Source: Myrica gale (Eukaryota > Streptophyta > Magnoliopsida > Fagales > Myricaceae). Taken from it: DNA of 64,000 bases. This document shows positions 37,101 to 50,408 of this stretch, in pieces; position 1 is the first letter of the stretch; every line of letters begins with the position of its first letter. The stretch spans positions 6,641,501 through 6,705,500 of the forward strand of contig OZ005605.1 of the NCBI GenBank assembly GCA_963930655.1, read 5' to 3'. The translations under genes and the position numbers were made by a program. The notes under the pieces are model-generated. The model was not told the DNA's origin. It did not search any database and saw nothing but the letters and a program-made list of their open reading frames with translations.

Positions 37101-40100
37101 GATGCTTAGGGAGTTGAAGGGCTTGAAGTCTTCGGTTAACTATGAAGGGTCTTCTTCGATCTCTAGAAAAACTATGTGCTTGGGGCTAGACTGCTAGGGG
37201 TCTCGTTTGGGTGGCGTTGGTTGGCTAGCGGGTTGAGGGTGCTTTTGTTTTCTTGGGGAGTTTTGTTGGCTAGTGGGATGAGGGTGCTTTTGTTGGCTAG
37301 TGGGTTGAGGGTGGGTGGGAGTTCTTGGCGTTCTTTGGGCCTTTGTGTTCTCTTTTCCGGTTGCCCCTTTTTATTTTGTTAGAGGTCTGTTTTCTAGTTT
37401 GTTTGTGTTTGGATTCTTCAGTATTTTCTCTTGTACTGTTGACTCCGTTGTTGTGTTCGTGTTTTTCTTCTTTTTAATAAAATTGGCTTACTTATAAAAA
37501 AAAAGTCTTGTATTGTAAACTTTTTTCTTTGATAAAGTTTAACTTACGGATCCAAAAAGAAAGAAATGCAATCGTCCACAGTAGCATCACTTCAATTGTG
37601 GGCTCAGTCCTGGAATGACATTCTTTCTGATATCCATAGGATAAGTTTAAGACATCTAACATTGAATGAAGAATATTTTGAGATTCATTTTTATGAGCTT
37701 GTTTGCAGTGTAATGAATCTTTTGGCGGAAATCTATTCCCAGGAAGAGATGATTCCTAGGATGTTTGGAGCTTTGACATTGGGAGAGACCCATGAGTATG
37801 ACCTAAATGAAGCAGGCCGTGGGGATGATGCTGGAGGAATATTCTCACGGGAAAATCCTTATATGTTATCCACACTTGCTCCACGGTTATGGCCATTTAT
37901 GAGGCATAGTATCACATCAGTTCGTTATTCGGCTATTCGGACTTTGGTAAACTTTTCTTTGCTCTTTTATACTTGGTTCTTTCTGGAAACGCATGACCTA
38001 TTCACTCCAACCTTAGTATAATTTCTCACTAACTTGTGCGCAACATCTAACATGTTTATTGGATTATCAATACCTATTTATGTATATAGTCTTTGTAATT
38101 TTTCTTCACATAAGATTGAATTTGCAGGAGCAGTTGCTTGAAGCTGGCAGCAGAAGGAATGTTCCCGAGCCCACCAATACGTCATTTTGGCCTTCTTTTA
38201 TTTTGGGTGATACCCTTAGAATTGTGTATCAGAATTTACTGCTGGAATCAAATGATGAAATATTGCGGTGCTCAGAGAGGGTTTGGAGGCTCCTTCTTCA
38301 GGTTTTTGATTGATGAGACTAATGGCTTTCATAAGCTGTATCCCTTCTTTCGTCTCTTGTTTTCTGTTTGTTATGTGTTTTGATTCTTCTTTGAAGTGTT
38401 TAGTGTGGGTATATAGAAGCCATGTCTAGGAAATAAGGAAGTGAGATATGTTTAAGATCTGTAGACAGGAAGAAGTTGTGTTTTTGATGATTTTGTGTAT
38501 ACATCTCTGTATCACGATATCTACGTTACATGGAAATAGGTGATATGCATGTGTAATATGTGTGTTCGTGTGTGTGTGCGCGCTTTTTGTGTATATCTGT
38601 ATGCATATTATGCATGTATATATGGCCTTAAGTATGATGCACTTCTTTATTTTGTTTTTGCATTAAAGTATTTTTTCGCTGTTCACTCTTTCATTTATTT
38701 TCTGTGATTAAGTTCTGACTTTCATTTGAAGCTTGGTTGATTGATTGATTACAACTTCTTGGGTTTTTAAGATTCAAAGTGTCAATCAGCATTAGGGTAT
38801 TCTAATTCTAATTCTATTCTTTTATAAATTGTTTATATTCTTTTGGTTACAGATACCAATGTGCTTTAACTTTATACGTCAATGCTTTCATTGTGTTTAA
38901 CAATTTTTTATTGCAATTATGATCTCTAAAATTCTGTCATGAGAACCTGCAAAATTTATGCGGCTTTACTAAGGAGTATTTACAACCTATAAGACTTCTA
39001 ATGGTATGCGAAATTTATGACCAAACGTTATTGTATAGGTTGAATAAATTGATTGGAGATCGTTATATATTCAAGTATGAAGTTCTTAGCTTTCAGGAAG
39101 AACATGCATTCTTTTGTTTTGTATGTAAATAGTGTCTGCTGCCAAGTTAGAATGCCTATAATGAACCCATAGGCAAAGCAACTTGAGAACCATCTATGAT
39201 TGGTGAACGTGCTGATCCATGTTACTACTACCTTTGGAAATTTTCCCCAAACGGTAATTGTTTTCTGTATTTCAAATTCCTTCGTCCCATGTTCTGTATG
39301 TTACTGGCTGTTCGCAAATTCTCATTGCAAAAGTGGTATGGCTAAGTTCCTGAAATAAAAAATAAAGTATATTCCTTCAGCAGAATTTGAATTTAAACTG
39401 TTAATTATTTTTTCTTTCGCATAATTCTATGAGCTTATTAACTATTTCAACATTGTTCCTTGCCTTGTTTCTGGAGTGTATCTGTACCTTTTTACGAGGT
39501 TTATGTACTAACTTTAGGCTCTGTACTTATTTTTTTCTACTGTTTTTAAATCTTGTTAGTGCCCAGTGGGGGACTTGGAAGATGCCGCAAGCTTATATAT
39601 GTCTTCCTGGATAGATCTTGCAACAACTCCATATGGTTCAGCATTAGATGCTTCAAAAATGTTTTGGCCCATTGCCCTTCCTCGAAAGAGTCATTTTAAA
39701 GCAGCAGCTAAAATGAGAGCTGTGAAACTTGAAAATGAGTCCTGTAAAAACATTGCCTCAGAATCTGTAATGGGACCTATTGCACAAGAAATAATTGGAG
39801 ACATTTCTACCAATTCTGTAAAAATAATCGTTGGTGCTGATGCTGAGATATCAGTAACTCATACTCGAGTGGTTACTGCAACAGCACTGGGAACTTTCGC
39901 TTCTAAGTTGCAGCAGCGATCTGTGCAACATGCAATCGATCCACTCTGGCATGCCCTTACCTCTTCATCTGGGTTCCAACGGCAGGTAATGTTTGTACTC
40001 TCAGGGTTTGATCAGAAATGCAACTTTGCCCCTTTATTCTATTCTCTTACCCTGGTATTTGTCTGTGCTATGTTAGGTAGCATCTATGGTTCTTATTTCC

Positions 40101-43100
40101 TGGTTCAAAGAGATCAAGAGCAGAGATGTTTCTGGAATCCCTGGAACTCCATCTAATTTTCCCAGTCAACTCAAAGACTGGTTGTTGGATTTGTTGGCTT
40201 GTTCTAATCCTGCATTTCCTACAAAAGATTCACTTCTTCCTTATGCTGAGCTTTCAAGAACCTATACTAAGATGCGTGGTGAGGCTGCCCAGTTGTTACG
40301 TACTATTGAGTCATCCAGCACATTTAAAGATTTGTTGTCTAACATCAAAGTGGACTTGGAAAATTTGACTGCGGATGATGCGATTAATTTTGCATCAAAA
40401 GTTCCAACATTCTGCAAGGAGAATGTTGGGCATGAACCTTTAGGAGGGCCCATTGTTGATGATGTGGAGTCATCCAAACAACGACTGTTGACGACTTCAG
40501 GCTATTTGAAATGTGTTCAGGTATGTATTTCAGTCGTCACTTCCCATTCTTTTATGGTACTTCAAGTCCTTGAGTGTTTAATGGAAAAAAATAATATAGT
40601 GGATACTTGGGTTATGTTCGTTTTGAGTAAAAATGTAGGATTTTAGAGAAGTTGTGAATTTTTATGTTGAATAGTGTTTTATTGGTGTTTGTGTAAAGTG
40701 GAGAGAGAAATGATTTGATGTAATTGTTTAATAAAAAATATTGGAGATATGTGAAAAAGTAAAAAGAGAGAAAATTTATGTTGAATAAAAAATTAAAAAA
40801 TTGTTGGAGATTGTGTAAAATGTATTGGTGTTTGTGTTTGAATTCTGAATATGTTCGTTGGTAGATTTGTGAATATACTTAGAATCCTGAAAAAAGTGTG
40901 AAAACGAACATATCCTTGGTCAATCTTTCGTGGTTGTATTTTCATTTAGCCCATTTTTTCTTGTCTTTTTATCTGCATTTAGTCTTTGCCTCTGATAATC
41001 TTTAGTCAGTTTTTAAATTTGGTTGTCTGAAGAAGCAATCTTTTCCCAACTTTTGACATGCTCATTCTTACATTTTTGGAACAATCGGCAGAGTAATCTG
41101 CATGTCACTGTCTCTGCCTTAGTTGCTGCTGCAGTTATTTGGATGTCAGAGCTTCCTGCACGACTTAATCCAGTTATTTTGCCGTTGATGGCTTCAATAA
41201 AGAGAGAGCAGGTAGTATGTTGCATGTGAATATTAATTGTTATGGTGCATAAGTATCTTTTGGTTGATTCTAATCTGTCTTACGTACCTTCTGAAGGAGG
41301 AAATACTGCAGCAAAAAGCTGCTGAGGCACTAGCAGAGCTTATTAGTCACTGTATTGAACGTAGGCCTAGCCCAAATGACAAGTTAATCAAGAACATTTG
41401 TAGTTTGACCTGCATGGATCCTGGTGAGACACCTCAGGCAGGAGTCATTAGTTCCATAGAGGTAATCGACGATCAAGGTCTCCTATCCTTGGGGACTAAT
41501 ATTGGTAAACAGAAGTCAAAAGTTCAAATGCTGGCTGGCAGTGAGGATCGGTCAAGGGTTGAGGGCTTTATCAGCAGACGTGGGTCTGAAGTTGCATTAA
41601 GGCATCTCTGTGAGAAGTTTGGTCCCTCATTATTCGATAAGGTTCCTAAACTATGGGATTGCCTTGCTGAAGTTCTTAAGCCTAGCAGTACCGAGGGTCT
41701 AACTCCCGAGGATGAAAAGCAAGTTATGATAGCTATCGAATCCATTAAGGATCCACAGATCTTGATAAATAATATCCAGGTTATTTATTATCCTTGAATT
41801 TGTTTTTTGACTTTATCAGTAGTTTGTTATGAATACGAGTGTTGAAGTTGTAGTGGCAATACTTTTGTTTGCCGTGGTATTCTTCCTATGTAAAAGTCTT
41901 GCATCAGTCATTAGAATTGGTGAATTGCATTTATGTGTCACCTAATATGTTCCTTGTTTTTGATTATGCATACTTGTCTTTGGTTATACACACAGAACAG
42001 GGCTAGTAATTTTCACTCCTTTTTTCTTTATTTCACTTAAAAAGAGTGTCCAATGTGAATCTTTCTTGAAGTGCACCCTCTTTGTATGGCTGTTCGTTCC
42101 ATTCAAGTGAATTTACTGCTGATATTTAATTTATGCAAATACAGTGGGACGTTTGGAAACACATCTCATTTTTTGTTTTGGTTTTGGTTTTGGGGGGTAA
42201 GTATTTTGGTTTTGATTTTGCTCTCAAGTTTTCCCCTGAAAGTTTGAGAATGGAAACAAGAGATAGGGAACTGTGTTAGGATACATGTTTGGTAAATGAT
42301 TTCGAGTTAAATACACTTTTCACCCTTGAACTATGGGGCCATTCATACTTTGCACCCTAAACTACCTACTATAGTTCATTTTTGGGCCAATTCTCAATTC
42401 AATTTAAAGAAAATCATGTATCTAGGGTACAATGTGACAATAATCGGTAGTTCGAGAGTGATACCCCCTTAAACCGAAAAGAAAAAACCAAAACAGGAAC
42501 AAAAATAAAGATGAGGACCCCACCTGGGGGGGGGGGTGAGAGGCTAGGGATCCCACCTATCCGTATGCTGGGGGTGGCTGATGGAGGTGGAACTCCCACC
42601 ATCTGCCAGCAACCCCTTTTTTTCATCTGGAAGAAAACAAATTCAGTTCCATATCTCAGAAGTGGATGACTTGGGAAACAACAACTCCACGACTAACCTG
42701 GCAAGCTGATGATTTGGGATTCAGAAGTGGTATTTGATGGCTAACCTTGTATATGGCTAGTTAATTCTTCTTGCAATATGTTTCCCTTTGGCCTGTTTAG
42801 CAGGTTTTTACTTCATATGTATGGACATTTCGAAGAAATTTCGGGAAGTTTTATTTTCTATAACCTAGTTACGTGGATTGTGTCCTGACTAGGCCATCAT
42901 AGACTGCTAAATATGTTAGATCTGCAATCATCTACATGGCATGGATTTTGTATATGGCTTTTTTAGTAACATGCAATGTCAGTGGTTTCATTGCTCCTCT
43001 TCACAGATTTAATACATGAGATCCAGCTTTTTTTTTTTTATATTGCCAATAACAAGTGCTTTTGTCTTCTGTTAACTTTGGGCGATGAGTTGTGTCTGTG

Positions 43101-46100
43101 TGCCTAGCAAGAGTTGTGACCTTTGCTGCTTCTTGGTACCTGCCTTGCCTTAAATGAATCATTTGTCAATGCTCTAGTCCTGTCTGATGCACTAGTTTGT
43201 CACTCATATTATTTGTTTTAATTATTGCATTATCTCATGTTGCATATGCAGGTAGTACGTTCTATTGCTCCTTTGCTAAACGAGGCATTGCAACCAAAAC
43301 TGCTCTCTCTTCTCCCATGCATTTTCAAATGTGTTCGGCATTCTCATGTTGCTGTTAGATTAGCTGCTTCTAGGTGCATAACTTCAATGGCCAAGTCAAT
43401 GACTAAAGATGCGATGGGAGCTGTCATTAAGAATGCCATGCCTATGTTAGAGGATATGACATCTGTTCATGCTAGACAGGGTGCCAGCATGCTCATTAGT
43501 TTGCTTGTTCAGGGATTGGGTGTTGAGCTCGTTCCTTATGCTCCTTTGCTAGTTGTGCCTCTTCTGAAGTGTATGAGCGATTGTGATCAGTCTGTCAGAC
43601 AGAGTGTAACCCATAGTTTTGCTGCCCTTGTGCCTCTTCTTCCATTAGCCCGTGGCATTCCCCCACCTGTTGGAGTGAGTGAAGATTTATCTCGAAACGC
43701 AGAAGATGCACGGTTCCTGGAGCAACTACTTGACAGCTCCCATATTGATGATTACAAACTCCATGTTGAATTGAAGGTGACATTGAGAAGGTATGTGTGA
43801 CATGCTTTTTATCAATTAAAATCAAATAGTTCACCTCTGGTAAATACAGGACAGGCTTAATTGTAGTAACCCATTTGACTAAGGGTGAAACCGGAACCGG
43901 ATGGAACCGGAATGGGTCATTCCGGTTCCGGTTCCGGTACTCACCGGAATGGGATTTTCCATTCCGGTTCCATTCCGGAATTTACCGGAACGGAACCGGA
44001 ATTGGAACCGGAAATTCCGGTTCCTTATATGGGCCTAAAAAAATATATTTAGTTTAGGCCCAACTTTTTTTAAAAGCCCAAAGCCAAAATTTGGCTGTTT
44101 TTTTTCCTGAACAAATGTCTCTTTAATTATTTTTTCCAAAATATATAAATACAATCATGTATAAACGAAGCTAGAGTTAATTGAAATAGGATACCATCCA
44201 CTAAAATACTAAATAGATCATTGTGCTTGTCCAACTGATATCCTCAAGTTCTCCATCTCTACAAAAGAAAAACAAAACAATTATAAGATAAATACTAAGA
44301 GAACCAAATAATCAATTAACAAAGCAAAAAATTTAACAAAATAAAAAGTATACCCATATCTAGTTTGTAACTCAATGGATCATCTCCACCATCAATGTCG
44401 GCATCATCTTCATCAAGTATAGGAGTAGCATGCAACCAATTTTGTGCACATATGAGGCCTTCCACGGTACCAGGCGCCAAAGAAGAGCGAAAAGCATCCA
44501 ACACTCTGCCGGAAGTGCTAAAAGCGGACTCAGATGGCACGGTAGTAATTGGGATAGCTAACACATCCTTTGCAATGCGAGAAAGAACTTGAAACTTCTG
44601 AGAATTCACCTTCCACCACAACAAAATATCAAAATGCGCCACCCTTGGTTCCACATCTTCAATCAAGTATCTCTCCACCTCAGACTTACTATCTAGCAAG
44701 TTTTGTTGCTGTCGATAAGTAGGAAGACCTCCCCATAAATGCTGATCAATATTCATCAATTCATCCATATTTGCAGAACTGTGACTTCCACTTGGCTGCT
44801 CTGATTGGGCTATGAAACCTCCACTATACTCCTCAAACATATTTTCTAGAGTACCTCGCACCATAGCAGTGAAATCCATGCCCTTATCCTTCCCAAAATT
44901 GTTGATAGCCCAATACTCTAAAGTGATGAGTTTAAAGCGAGGATCTAATACCGCAGCTACAAATAAAAGTCTATTCACCTTCCTCAAATCCCCCCAATAC
45001 TTATCATACTTACTTTGCATCTTTTTAGCCATGTCACGAAGTGAGATATCAGAACAATTAACAAAGGTCTCCAAATGAAACTTAATTCTTGCTAACTCCT
45101 CAAAAAATGCATTTGAAGTTACATATGAAGATCCTGATATGCGTAGGGTGACCTCATAGAACACTTTCAAAAACTTCACAAACAGTTTAATGTGCTCCCA
45201 ATCCTCAAATACCGGTGACCCCAATCCCTTCCTCCCATGACTATCTTCATTCAAATACATCACTAAGTTCCCATCTCCATCCAACATATCCTCAAAAACC
45301 TCCCGAAATTTTTCAGCCCTTTCTAACATTATATAAGTGGAGTTCCATCGAGTTGGTACGTCCATTTGCAAGAAATTGCTATCAGACAACAATCTATTTG
45401 CAGCGGCCTTCTTGAACCCAGCAAGCCTTTGAGGACTAGATTTCACAAATTTCACAATATTCCGTATCTTTGCAACGGAATCATCCAACTCCTTCAAACC
45501 CTCCTGAACTATAAGATTCAAAATATGCGCAGCACATCGCATATGAATGAAATCATGCTTACACACAACATTTGACCCACCTCCTAATTGTTTTCTTTTC
45601 ACTTGCTCAATTGCAACATCATTGTTGGTTGCATTATCAACCGTGATTGTGAGAATTTTGTCAATCCCCCAAATATTCATACATCCCTCTATCTCTTTCC
45701 CAATACTAGCCCCCTTATGATCAATTATACGACGAAAGTAAATAATCCTCTTATGTAAACACCACCTCCTATCAATAAAGTGGACTGTCACGCACATATA
45801 GTTCACATTTTGAACTGAAGTCCACGTATCAGTGGTAAAACAAACTCTAGGACTTTCTATGACAATCGCCTCTTTCAGCTTAGTCCTTTCTTCTATATAC
45901 AACTCCATACAATCCTTCATGATCGTTAATCTACTGGGCATCTTAAAGCGGGGCTCAAGTCTCTCCACCAATTTTCTAAACCCTAACCTCTGCACAGTCC
46001 TAAAAGGCATCTCATCCATTATCAAATATTCAGCAATCCACCTCCTCACCTCCTTTTCACTATAAGTATCCAACTTCAAAACACCCTTATCACTCCCTGT

Positions 46101-49100
46101 TGCTTTCGAAGCATCCATTGTCAACCTAGATTGAGTCTTGTCTAATTGACCTTGTTGCTTCTTATATGGCAAACGTCTCAAATGAGCTCTCATACCCGAA
46201 GTCCCATGGCGTTCAGGGTGGCACCCAACCTTGGCCTTACAATGATGACATTTGGCTTCAGGGTGTTCAGGTTTGACAACTGGCAAAATTTTAGTAAAGT
46301 GATCCCACACAAAACTCTTGCGAGTATTCTTTCTCTTTTTACTTGGTTGTTCTTCTGACTGATTGGTAATATCCTCATCACCACCAGATTGAGGACTACT
46401 AACTGACTCATCAGGTATTGGACCACCACTAGGGCAAGACCCTACATTTGTAGTATGTGTAATACTAATCTCATCCATCTGACATTAAAAATATTTGATT
46501 TTCAATTCATTTGAATAACAAAAAATAAATGTAAAAATAAATGTAAAATTTTCAGTCTAAGTGTCGATAGTGTCGACACATAATACCATGGTGTCGACAC
46601 ATTGGTCACACACCAGAAGACATGTCCCAGGCCAATATGATGGTGTCGACACATTGTACAAAGGTGTCGACACATTGCACTATCAACAGAAAGCAGGTTT
46701 CCAGGCCAATATGATGGTGTCGACACATTGGACAAAGGTGTCGACACCATCAACTTGGCCTGGAAACCTGCTTTCTGTTGATAGTGCAATGTGTCGACAC
46801 CTTTGTACAATGTGTCGACACCATCATATTGGCCTGGGACATGTCTTCTGGTGTATGACCAATGTGTCGACACCATGGTATTATGTGTCGACACTTAGAC
46901 TGAAAATTTTACATTTATGTCTTCTGGTGTGTGGCCAAACTTCACAAATTATTCTCATGAGCAATCAAACAATCAGCAAACAATCAACAATCTATATAAA
47001 GTAACTCATATTATAGTTGAGAAATTAACAAACCCTAAAATCAAATTAAGTAATTAACAAAAACAAACTCTAACTATGTGATTTAAATAATCACAAATTC
47101 ACATAATTCACATAATCACAAATCACAAATTCACATAATCACAAATCACAAATTCACATAATCACAATCAATCAATAATTAGCGGAGAGGGAGTTGAGAG
47201 AGGGATACGTACTGGGAGTGAGCCGGAGAGTGAGAGAGAGAGAGATGAGATATCTGTGAGAGTGAGAGAGAGAGAGAGATGAAGATTTCGGCAGGGAAGG
47301 CTGGGAGAGACGGAGGCTGGACTCACAAGTGTGGGGTGGGGGGGCTGTTGCTGGCGGCACCGCGGCTGAGAGATCTCTGGGGTGAGCGAGAGAGAGGGAG
47401 TGTCGAGCGAGAGGGGGGGGAGATTTCGGCTGAGACTTGAGAGATGACGAAAGTCGAAAATTGGATGGAGTCGGCTGAGACTCCAGTTTTTTGTTTTAAA
47501 CAAGGGCTCAAACGGCACCGTTTGAGCCCTTCATTTTTTTTTAAAAAAAAAAAACCGGAACCGGAAAATTCCGGCATTTCCGCCGGAATTTCCGGTTCCG
47601 GTTCCGATTCCGTAAATTCCTAAAAAATAGTTCCGGTTCCGGTTCCGGAATATGCCGGAACCGGTACCGGAACCACGATACCGGAACCGGAACCGGAAAT
47701 TCCGGTTTCCGGCGGATGATTTCATCACCCTTACATTTGACCATATGCACATGCATACAGTCCCTGCAGTCCTCTGCTCGGAGACCCGAAATCTCTGCTT
47801 GATCTTTTTCACAATGAGTGAGAGTAGTGCTTCTATAGGCATTGGGAACAGGTTGGATGTTACTCCCAACCCAGAGGGTTAAATCTTTAGAAAGCATCCA
47901 TGGCAATTTTTTGTTTTGGCTGCCATTCAGAAATCGTATATTTTCAAAATCCAGTGTATTAAGATTGGAGTGAACAGTATTTCTAAAAGTTGAAATATGT
48001 CACTTAAGAATGTGGCATGAACCACGGGCTGAGGTACCCCCACGCCAGTTACTATATTAGTCTGTCTCGCCTTTTTTACCCACTGGCATATATCAATTGC
48101 TGTAGGCTGTTACACGACATGAGGAATTCTTGGAAATGAAGAATCCTTTACTTTATCTCTCTATCGTTGTCTGATTGTTTGTTTAGAAAGGGACAAGGTG
48201 GAGTTCTATTTTACTTGAGCTAAATATTAATGATGATGGAAAGAGCACTTGAACGTTTCCTTGATTTGTTCTTTTGAAGGAAGTCTCTAATTGATAGTTA
48301 ATTTTTTCCTTTTTATCTTCTAGTTTTTTTCCCTTTATGAACAGACATCAATCCATTGAAAATTGGCTGCTATTCATCAGGATCTATAGAAAATGGTTTT
48401 AAACAGCTTTTGCAAATTTTTCTGTAGTCAGTGACAAAGCTGTAATATCTCCCCCCTTCACTCAATCTCTTTTAATTTGGTTCTCTCTTTCTCTCGCTCT
48501 CCCTCTCCCTCTCTCTGTGGGGGTAAGGAAATTCAGTTGGACTTCATTGTTTTTCTTATTCTTCTCTTTTTTCTAGGTTGATATCCTTAATTCTGTAACT
48601 ATTCCATTTATAGTTTGATCCTCCTGTCAAATTTTGACTGCTTTCTGATCTGAGCTAAAATCCTCATTTGGCCTTGGGACAATTGGCATTGCTTATGAGG
48701 TGGATGGTTAGGTCTCTAGTCCAGATCCATCAATTGCTTGTGATTAATCAATAAGAGAAATATACAGAAGCCATCCTCAAATTCTGGGCTTTGATGATTT
48801 TTTTGGTGTATCTAGGTATCAACAGGAAGGTATAAATTGGTTGGCCTTTCTGAAACGTTTCAAGCTTCATGGAATCTTATGTGATGATATGGGCCTTGGT
48901 AAGACACTTCAAGCATCAGCTATTTTGGCATCTGATATAGTTGAGCGTCATGCTTTGGATAAAGGTCATCATCCATCATCTCTAATTGTTTGCCCATCAA
49001 CCCTTGTTGGGCACTGGGCCTTTGAGATAGAGAAGTATATTGATGATTCCGTAGTTTCTACTCTTCAATATGTTGGTTCTGCTCAAGAGCGTATATCTCT

Positions 49101-50376
49101 TCGAGGTCATTTTAATAAGTACAATGTGGTCATAATGTCATATGACGTGGTCCGAAAAGATATTGATTATCTTGGACAGCTTCAATGGAATTACTGTATA
49201 TTAGATGAAGGACACATCATCAAGAATGCAAAGTCTAAAATTGCACTAGCAGTAAAGCAGCTGAAAGCTGAGCACCGCCTGATACTGAGTGGAACACCAA
49301 TCCAGGTAAGTTACAAATGTAAGAGCTTGTCGACTTTTTATACAGTTGTCTGAAAAATGTTTTGGCTTTTGTGCAGAATAACGTCATGGATTTGTGGTCT
49401 CTATTTGATTTCCTAATGCCAGGGTTTCTTGGAACAGAGAGACGGGTATGTGTTGTGCCTCATGAATTTTATTTAGTACATGAACACCTTTGTTTGCTTG
49501 GTTGTTTGAGTACTACATGGTTCAGTCAATGCTTTCCATGCAGAGATGGTTAACATTATGAGTAGAGAAGAACAATGTTTATGCGAAGGAGGATTTGTTC
49601 CTACCACATATATGAAGTGCATCATGATAAACTGGATAGCTGCATCATATTAGTATTTAATGGTGCTTTTTATCTTGATTGCAAATCGTTCTATTAATGT
49701 CTTGGACAAAACTGGAAGTTCCCAGCAATTGTTCCATCTCCTCCACAGATTCACTGATCAACAGATTCTGGTATTTTGTTTTTGGCTTAATTACCGTTAG
49801 AATCCTTGTAGTATTGACTTTTAATAAATCAGTTCCTGGAGTACAACTTTGAATGGGATGGTTCATTTGGTCCACTTTTTATACATATGTCCTTTTATCC
49901 ATAAAAAGTTAGCCAACTAACAGATCACCGACATGGGTTAGGAGTCGAGATATCCATTTTCGAGGTTTGATAGTCTATCCTGGACCTTGTTCCCATTAGT
50001 GAGCTAACTTTTGATGGACAAAAAGACCTATATGTCTAAAAAATGGACCACAGGGACCGTCCCGTTCAAAGTTGTACCCCAGGGACTAATTTGTTAAAAG
50101 TCAACACTACAGGGATTGTATTAGTAATTAAGCCTTTTTTTCCTATATATTTGCTCCTTTCAAGCTAGAAATATCAGTCATCATTATGGTTTTGTGACCT
50201 CTGATTACCTCAATTTTTATCCTGTCGCATGTCTTTACCATCAGCTCTACAGGATTTTGTAACAGACTAGAAAATTATATTTTCTGTTGCTTCTTGAGAA
50301 TTGAAATTGATTAGCCTCCACTTTTTGAACTATTTATTTTCTTTAATGAAAGGAAATAGTAGATTTGCTTTTCATT

Positions 50377-50408
<32 letters not shown>

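Larger units (their letters stand above)
33629..37562 (+). mobile_element. 5'-truncated LINE in BTAF1 intron 11, interrupted twice
   Basis: Bracketed by a 14-bp target duplication differing at one base: GAAATGCAATTGTC at 33615-33628 and GAAATGCAATCGTC at 37563-37576. It contains the C-terminal part of ORF2: [23 protein letters not shown], then the zf-RVT domain ([19 protein letters not shown]). It is split by a 296-bp insert (33966-34261) and by another LINE (35161-37505). Without these it would be about 1.3 kb. Confidence 0.85.
43880..47733 (-). mobile_element. complete autonomous-looking hAT transposon, 3854 bp, in BTAF1 intron 18
   Basis: Terminal inverted repeats TAAGGGTGA...TCACCCTTA are flanked by an exact 8-bp duplication CATTTGAC (43872-43879 and 47734-47741). 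Both ends carry dense CCGGAAC/GTTCCGG subterminal repeats (43890-44020 and 47555-47715), typical transposase-binding regions of hAT elements. Inside are one intact transposase ORF on the minus strand and a 380-bp hairpin with the GTGTCGACAC cassette. It lies antisense to BTAF1. Confidence 0.92.

Noticed and set aside
37566-37708. In-frame upstream extension of BTAF1 exon 12 starting with ATG
   Set aside because: The conserved protein joins exon 11 at the TTTGCAG acceptor at 37708; the extension begins at a LINE target duplication and is intron.
46537-46918. CRISPR-like array of regularly spaced repeats
   Set aside because: The repeats are 10-bp palindromes in plant nuclear DNA, arranged as an inverted repeat with similar spacers and no cas genes.
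46502-47004. Nearly identical open frames on both strands (130 and 147 codons)
   Set aside because: They are the two faces of the hairpin; the Val-Ser-Thr-His repeats are just translated palindromes, with no domain.
47168-47577. Ser/Pro/Leu-rich minus-strand open frames
   Set aside because: Low-complexity translations of GA-rich and subterminal repeat DNA in the hAT element.
47531-47906. Arg/Asn/Phe-rich open frames at the hAT right end
   Set aside because: Translations of the CCGGAAC subterminal repeats, not genes.
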